Below, piece after piece: positions 57,904 through 64,000 of a stretch of 64,000 nucleotides of DNA. A program made the position numbers and the translations under genes. Within the stretch, counting starts at the first letter, position 1; the number at the start of each line of letters is the position of its first letter. Under the pieces are notes generated by a model. It saw only the letters and a list, made by a program, of their open reading frames with translations, had not been told where the DNA came from and made no database searches. The DNA comes from Gnetum montanum (Eukaryota > Streptophyta > Gnetopsida > Gnetales > Gnetaceae), in contig MNCI01020799.1 in the NCBI GenBank assembly GCA_015680685.1, positions 6,113 to 70,112 of the forward strand. The letters are read 5' to 3'.

Positions 57904-59600
57904 ATGGCTTCTTCTCATAAGGTTAACTCACCTAGGNNNNNNNNNNNNNNNNNNNNNNNNNNNNNNNNNNNNNNNNNNNNNNNNNNNNNNNNNNNNNNNN
58001 NNNNNNNNNNNNNNNNNNNNNNNNNNNNNNNNNNNNNNNNNNNNNNNNNNNNNNNNNNNNNNNNNNNNNNNNNNNNNNNNNNNNNNNNNNNNNTTGAAGG
58101 GCAAGGTCCCCCATGTCCTTAGTGAAATAGGAGACGAGGAACCCCTCATAATGGGTTTCTTAGAAAATGATGTTCCTCCTTCTCACAATGGTAAAGAGGT
58201 TAGGCATCAGAGCCTTCGATCAACTGTACATGCTACGGGCTCTGATCCCCGCGTACACCAACTATTCATGGTAGGAACAACCACTCATACTAAGGACGGA
58301 CACTTAGATCATTATAACGATCGGGGCCGAAGCAGCCGAAGAGAAGGTAAGAAACATCGTCATGGTGATGGATCCCCTTCCTCTTCTCCTTCATCTCACC
58401 ATTCACACTCTCCTTCCACATCTGGGTGCAACCATCATGAGCACAACGGAGAGGGTAAAAGTAAGGGTGATGAAAGACCTCGATAGGAAGGTCGGGAGTT
58501 AGGACAAGGGCAAGGACGTAGGGAGAGTAGGGAACCACCATGAAGACATCACAGACGTCATGATAGGGATGATCATGATGAACCCCTACTCGTAACCCGA
58601 AGTATGCTTGATATCACAGAGGTAGTTAGGATTCCCACAAGGCACTTAAATCGAAAAATTGTACTGATCAAAAAGTTAACAATTGAGGTATCAGCTAAGG
58701 TAGACCAAATGTGGGATTCCTTAGACTCAAGAATAGAAACAGTCTTAAAAATTGTAGAAGAGTCTAAGGTAGAACAAAGTAGTGACAAAGGCAAAACCAA
58801 ACGGAGAAACTTAAACCCTGCACATAAAAAGGGTAAGGGGAAATTCCTATCTCTGATGACACTGTGAATTCTGATACAGATGATGATAGTGGACGTGAAG
58901 TCTGCTACTATGACCATCCTAAGGGATGTTGCCCAATTATCTCACATCTGCAAGAGTCTAGGGTGTATGCGTTAAATCCAAGACTTAATCAACGGCAAAC
59001 ACCCTGAAGGTTACCTTATCCATAAGGTAACCCAAGGCAGTTCCACCAATCCTTAACATATTACCCAAGTGGAATGCCTCCACAGCCTATTGCACAACAT
59101 CAACAGTGGCAATACCCACAGTCATGGGGGATGCCACCACCAACACATCAGTACCCTTATCGGCAGCCCGATCCTTACGGTTATTATGTGCAGCAGCCAG
59201 TTTCTCTAGGTGACTCTATGGGTCACACTACTCCCCAATGTCACTACCAAGTTCGAGAGTACTTCAGGAGGACTTCTTCTACTTCGAGAGATATCTCACA
59301 TTCAGCCCATCCTCTAACTCCACCTACACCTCTTCCACCTGTAGTTCCCATACAACCTATTCCAACAATGTAGAGGGAATTACCTACTCAACCATAGCAA
59401 CATAACGCCGCGAGAGCTGTAAATATTCAGCATGTAGATATCCAACCAGGTGCTGGTTCTGAAAACTATACAAAGAAAAGACCCTTCTTCAGAACTAGGA
59501 GCCCAGAAAAACTCTCGCAACAACAAGCGGTTTTGCACATGTATAGGCCTCTAACCACTAACACTTCGGAGAACCCTTTAGTCCAATAACTAAGTATGCA
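57904..59600 (+). pseudogene. gag: G gag, core deleted
   Basis: The start MASSHKVNSPR at 57904 runs into the N gap. After it the frame continues (LKGKVPHVLSEIGDEEP) to the Ser/Pro/His-rich stretch HGDGSPSSSPSSHHS, open to 58486. At about 58650 the sequence jumps from RIPTRHL directly to the Lys-rich segment (IKKLTIEVSAKVDQMWDSL). The roughly 550 bp holding the gag core in A1 are absent. The degenerate knuckle YYDHPKGCCP (about 58905) and the Pro/Gln-rich tail (59074-59373) remain. Confidence 0.82.
57937..58093. other. Assembly gap, 157 N
   Basis: A run of N inside G gag. Open frames reported across it are not meaningful. Confidence 0.99.
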
Positions 59601-60260
59601 AATGGTTATGTTAACACATATCGTAACTGACTGGATAAAGGTGGGCCACCTTCCTAGGGAACTATCTGACCCTGGGAACCCCTTAATTCATTTACAGATC
59701 ACCAAAAATGCACCACATCAAGATCTTCTTGACTCAGGTTCTGGAGTCAACCTAACTTCACAAAAGATGTATCAAGCCTGGAACCTGCCCCAACTTAAGA
59801 AGAGTAACATACAACTGGAGCTGGCTGACTAGTCCATCACCATTTCCTTAGGATTGGTGGAGGACATTATCACCACTGTGTGTGGGTGGTCATACCCAGC
59901 AGCCGATTTCCATGCATCGCATACAGTGATTCATCGAGTGATGACATGGAGGATATATCTCCACGTGAGAGGTGTGCCTATGAGAGTGAGAAACAAAGAT
60001 GCCTATATGTAGCAACCATGCAACTAGTAGTAGACACCCCATGGTTGACAGCCACTCAAAGGAGCAAGCAAATATGCATGGAAAAAACTGAGGAGACAAC
60101 TCATGCCAACAACTGTGGCATAGACACATTGGAATGTGAGCATCACCAACTTCCACCCCTCAACTTAAGAACATCAGTAGGGAGAAGTTGGGCACTGTTA
60201 CAAAATTCAAACAGGCGCTCATTATTTTGGATCTTTCCCTTCCAACTCAGTCATGGGGGA
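59601..60260 (+). pseudogene. pro: G protease remnant and truncated linker
   Basis: LLDSGSGVNLT has the Asp codon at 59731-59733, followed by YQAWNLPQLKKSN. After VCGWSYPA (about 59890) about 170 bp present in A1, including PIIMGRP, are missing. It then runs through the linker to PPLNLRTSVGRSW and the same post-integrase junction as A1 (about 60200). Inactive. Confidence 0.82.
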
Positions 60261-61855
60261 TATGGCTACCTATGTTAATCATATGGGGCCCTCAGTTCTT
60301 TTTCAATTTCTGTTTTACAAGTTTTTGTTTTACACATTTTTGTTTTACACGTTTTTGTTTTACACATTTTTGTTTTACAAATTTCTTTAACTTTTCTAAT
60401 TTTTGTTTCACAACATCATTACACTTTTCCATTTTTTGCATGAGTGTGTGTGTGTATCCACCCTGTAAGTTTTTTCCACAATAAGTGTTCGGACCGATGG
60501 GATGAACTATTTTTCATTGATTGCTAATGTTTGGTTTTTACCTTTAAGTTACAATGTTGATACTAAGGTATGTTTCTTTTGATATGGCAGGCAATGAGAT
60601 CACTTCATCCATCCATCCACCGATTTCTATGGTTTCTCTTGGCTTGGAAATGTACAGTCTTCTTCTAATAAGAACTTTAATGAATCGGTGACTGGGTATT
60701 TCTCAAACTAAGGAAGGACTCAAGGATTGCAAAGGGTGTGACTTCAAGGGAACTTGATGCTTTTGTGTTGGTCATTCTCTTGGGTGCTTAGATGTTTCTT
60801 CTTGAGTTTTCTTACCGTTTCGATGTTACCCAATTATCGGAAGTTGAGCCAATAAAAATAAGAAGTCTTTGCATGGTGTGGTTCTCACGCATTAAAACAC
60901 AAAACACAAAAATTCAAAAAAAAACAAAGAAAGTGAGAATTCAAAGCACACCCATTACACAAAATAAAATTTGGGCTACAACCACTGGTTATGGAACCAA
61001 AAGTGTTCCCTCTAACTAAGGCCCTTCTCACTTTCCATTACCTCCTTTGTTTCATTGGAATGGTGATGGCTCTTTGAAGATGCATCCTTGTTATCCAAGT
61101 GGATGGTTTAGCCAAATGCATTGATGTGAAGCCGCTGGAAGTGGTTGGTTTGAGGCCGGAGTTGGAATGAGACTTGCCAAGTCACATTAATCATCAAACA
61201 CACAAGGGGTTGTACACCACCTTGTTCTTGAGATTCCATTCTCTTCTCTCCTCTCCATCCTTCTCTCCATTGTTCACCTCATTGCCGGTTGTATCATTAG
61301 TGTATATATTTTGGTTGATGCATTGTTTTCTTTTCAGTAAATTCTTGCGGTTAAGAATTTAACTCTTGTTCCAAAAGACATTCCCAGAGCCTATGGAGTC
61401 TTTGAATGTGGGTCTGTCAGGGCATTAACGACATGAGCCTGCTTTGGGGAGGACCCATTGACATTCCTATTGGGAGCATTAGTTAACTTCTTTTCCTTAA
61501 CATTTTGCAATTAATTATTATTTTGTTCATTCCCATCTTGACATCCATTTCACTGATGTTTTCAGTTGTCCCTTTTTATCTATCTTTCTTACTCCTTTCC
61601 CTTCTTCATTCTACCACTATTGGAGGTTCACGATTAGTCATGGGGGTACGGGGCTTGCTTTTTTCGATTTTCTCCTAGCCCCGAAATTTTTGATTTTCTT
61701 CCTAACCCCTATACTTTTGGTAGTCATCATTACTACATCTCCCGATCCATATTAGCCATACCACAACCTAGACAATGGACCTACATTGAAGCAAGGTATT
61801 AATTACTTAATAATTCAATTACCCTTGCTAATATATGATTGTGTTGTGTGTGTAA
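60261..61855 (+). other. G 3' region
   Basis: A T-rich minisatellite (60297-60430, TTTTTGTTTTACAC units), a short TG run, patches shared with A1 and B, the shared block (61438-61459), an internal purine-tract copy (61636-61649) and TGTGTGTAA before ATG 61856, where A1 has an acceptor-like TGTGTGTAG. Confidence 0.65.
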
Positions 61856-62083
61856 ATGGTAATCATACAACAACGGAATGGATCTGGAGCAAACACTTGG
61901 AATGGAGCAGCGCTGAAGCAGCTATGTAAGGAGCAAGATCGATGGTGTGCTTATGGATGGACAATGAAAAGTGCAATTTTGGCGTTGGCAGCAGCAACAC
62001 TTCTTTCTATCTCTCTCTTTCTCTCAAGCTGCCAACAAAGGCCTGATGTCATTGTAATAAGGTGTTCACCTTTTTTATCATGA
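61856..62083 (+). CDS. G short 3' ORF with a hydrophobic segment
   Basis: 75 codons from ATG 61856 to a stop at 62083: a polar N-terminal half, then AILALAAATLLSISLFL, long enough for one membrane span, then a short tail. It occupies the place of the 3' ORF in C1, D and F but is not similar to it. The A1 counterpart (from about 17613) is frameshifted. It may be chance or the remnant of a membrane-anchor-type ORF. Confidence 0.35.
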   Translation: MVIIQQRNGSGANTWNGAALKQLCKEQDRWCAYGWTMKSAILALAAATLLSISLFLSSCQQRPDVIVIRCSPFLS

Positions 62084-62208
62084 ACACCAGTTTTGTCAAG
62101 TCTTGTAATAATGATCCGTTCACATGTCATCCCATTAGTTCCATTCCCCTCAATAATTCCATACATTCCCGATATTATTGTAAGGAACTCGAGGACGAGT
62201 TTTCATTC

Positions 62209-62221
62209 AGTCATGGGGGTA
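62209..62221 (+). other. Polypurine tract of G
   Basis: AGTCATGGGGGTA before the 3' LTR. Confidence 0.9.
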
Positions 62222-63158
62222 TGATGAGACGCGATATGCACAAGCCGCAATATCGCGTTGTCCCTTGCTATATTGCGTATGTGATATCACAGTCTGCCGC
62301 CAAATCTATAAATAAGAGGCGATACTCCCCTCATTTGGAATAGTAGGCTAGAAGTAGCGAAGCTCTAGCAGATTGATCACCCCAGAGATAGAATATTTTT
62401 CCATGTGCCCACAGTAGGAGTCCCCCAAGTGAATGGTTCTTTATTTGAGCAGCTTTGTACCTGAATGCAAGTTGTGTACGGAAATAAAGACGAGCTTTGT
62501 GGATAAACCTTGCAGTACATGGATAGGTTTTATTTAATGTTATTTATTACCTATTGTTAGCGCGGCATAAGTATGACTTGGTTATGAGCATTGACGAATG
62601 TGTATGGCTAGCCAAGGAATCAGCTACTCATCGTGATTAGATCCTCTCACCCTTATCTCCTAGAATGTGGGACGAGTATGACTTGATTACGAGCATCTAT
62701 GGATGTGTATGGCTAGTTAAGGAATCGTCTGCTCATCACACTTAGGCTAGTTAGGTGTCTCAGTACGACCACTTCGAGCACGTGCGTTACGTGTGGTGAT
62801 CCCAGTAACGATTAGCATTTGGTAGCCACAGTTGCACAGTTCAGGGTGTGTACGGTAAGTGGGAATGGATGCTGATGCTAGTTAATTTAGACTTAGGACA
62901 TTAGTTAGAGTAGTTAGTTCTCTCAACCCTTCACCCCTTAGCATAGGAGATAAACTAGAAAAGACCAAAAAAATCATATACCTCAGACTTACTTAACCAT
63001 ACACAGTGACAACAATAAGTAAGTCTGGGAAGACAACGAATGATTAACCCCAAGTGTTCCATGGGGCATTTAGGCATTTAGTCTGCGGAGTTCGACCATA
63101 TCACGGATGCTACGCTCGTTTCGTATGGTTGAGTGTAGGGGTACCTCGCCACTCATCA
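62222..63158 (+). repeat. 3' LTR of G
   Basis: 937 bp, TGATGAGACG to CATCA. It carries the same internal duplication as the 5' LTR and fewer GATATC sites, and is followed by ATAGT. Confidence 0.92.
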
Positions 63159-64000
63159 ATAGTCCTAACATTAAAAATTTTTTCCTTCCATATTTTTTTC
63201 ATAATATCTACTCATTGTTAAGCTTGATATGTACTTTGAATTTTCTTTGCTGATCATTAATATTTATATGGATCTAACACCAAAAAATTCACACCCTAAT
63301 CCTAGCATAGTGCAACTTTCCATAGTTAAAATTAATAAAAGATACTTAATCCCTCAACCTCTTATAACCACATACAACTACTTCATATGCTTTGTTAAGA
63401 TCATAATTATTATTTATATTAGTTAAAGTGGTGTTTCTAATGCTGAGGTATGTTTCTTATTCGAAGTAGTTGCTAGTTATTATAATGTAATGGTTGCTAA
63501 TTATTATTGCAAGTTGCAACCATTATTGGTAGCTAACCTATCATACGTAACCCCTATTGCATTCCCAAACTTGGAATATGTAACTCCCTAACCTGTATCA
63601 TTTAATTATTATTCACATTCTTATTTAGCTTATAAATCACTATATAAGTGATGGATGAGAGGATGGGGCAATGGCAAGGAATGACAAAGTAAGTAAGCAA
63701 AAAGTGCTAAATAAGTGACCAAGTGAGAGAGTAACAAGGCATCAGTAGTTCAAGGTACTTTGCCATTGAATGTGTTCTTTTATCTCAGAATGCTTAGTTG
63801 AAATTAAATCTTGCTAGGATTTGAAGCCATTGCTCGAGTTTTTATATGCTTCCCCCAAGACAATTTCGTGTGTTCTTGATACATTTCTTCTAATTCCATA
63901 ATTGAATTTCTATTTCTACTACTTATTGTTGCTCTATTATTCTACTTAATCATGATGTAAATTAACATCTAGATCTCACCCCTAAGGAACCAAAGGGTAA
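63159..64000. other. AT-rich flank at the right end
   Basis: I see no gene, repeat or RNA here. The only open frame of note (63229-63426) is AT-rich with no recognisable domain. Confidence 0.5.

Larger units (their letters stand above)
56808..63158 (+). mobile_element. Element G: A-family non-autonomous gypsy element with further deletions
   Basis: LTRs at 56808-57767 and 62222-63158. The left LTR lacks its first five bases (TGATG), and flanking 5-mers are ACAGT and ATAGT. The interior shares with A1 the junction that removes RT, RNase H and integrase. In addition it lacks the gag core and part of the protease. A 157-bp run of N (57937-58093) hides the gag start region. It must have been moved entirely by proteins from other elements. 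Confidence 0.92.

Noticed and set aside
57884-58486. Long open frames on both strands across the N run
   Set aside because: The frames are open because of the 157 N. Only the parts outside the gap, on the plus strand, match gag.

Overview
This window is retrotransposon-dominated plant nuclear DNA. The evidence is layers of nested LTR retrotransposons, most of them Ty3/gypsy with a tRNA-Asp-type primer site, plus a plant-type LINE, a copia remnant, a decayed pentatricopeptide-repeat gene and short exons with GT-AG introns. It looks like a large, methylated seed-plant genome. A gymnosperm is possible, but I cannot name the species. Almost all coding sequence is broken. Two runs of N are present (one base at 47363; 57937-58093).

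Layout. (1) 1-5500: a 2.9-kb tandem duplication carrying short minus-strand exons of an unidentified host gene. (2) 5500-10206: host flank with a PPR pseudogene at about 7388-7960. (3) 10207-33492: a gypsy element of the Athila/Tat type (element B, about 10 kb before interruption) with gag, protease, RT, RNase H and integrase. Two later insertions interrupt its gag: A1 (11638-18861, gag-protease only) and C1 (19814-25864, gag plus a short 3' ORF). (4) 33493-35610: AT-rich flank. (5) 35611-49305: a 5'-truncated LINE bounded by a 15-bp target duplication. It contains a tandemly triplicated RT segment and two nested insertions: gypsy element D (35799-43576) and a copia remnant E (44124-47362). 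(6) 49921-55968: element F, a C1-type copy on the minus strand. (7) 56808-63158: element G, an A1-type copy with further deletions. (8) AT-rich flank to the end.

Relations between the elements. B is the only copy here with a complete polymerase region, although it is dead. A1 and G share one large deletion that removes RT, RNase H and integrase, so they descend from a non-autonomous master that presumably used proteins from B-like elements. C1, D and F form a second group: a gag with a Cys-His knuckle and no polymerase. D also carries a long decayed ORF of roughly 900 codons after gag, preceded by a promoter-like block and a splice-acceptor-like site. C1 and F keep only the two ends of that ORF. 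The LTR of D is a mosaic, with A-type sequence upstream of and around the TATA box and C-type sequence downstream. All these LTRs share clusters of GATATC palindromes upstream of CTATAAATA, an AATAAA signal and nearly the same 3' end.

The most interesting parts are the D ORF with its internal promoter-like block, the mosaic LTR, the GATATC clusters and the exon in the duplicated host gene that has diverged more than its introns. All similarity statements come from reading by eye; no database search was run.
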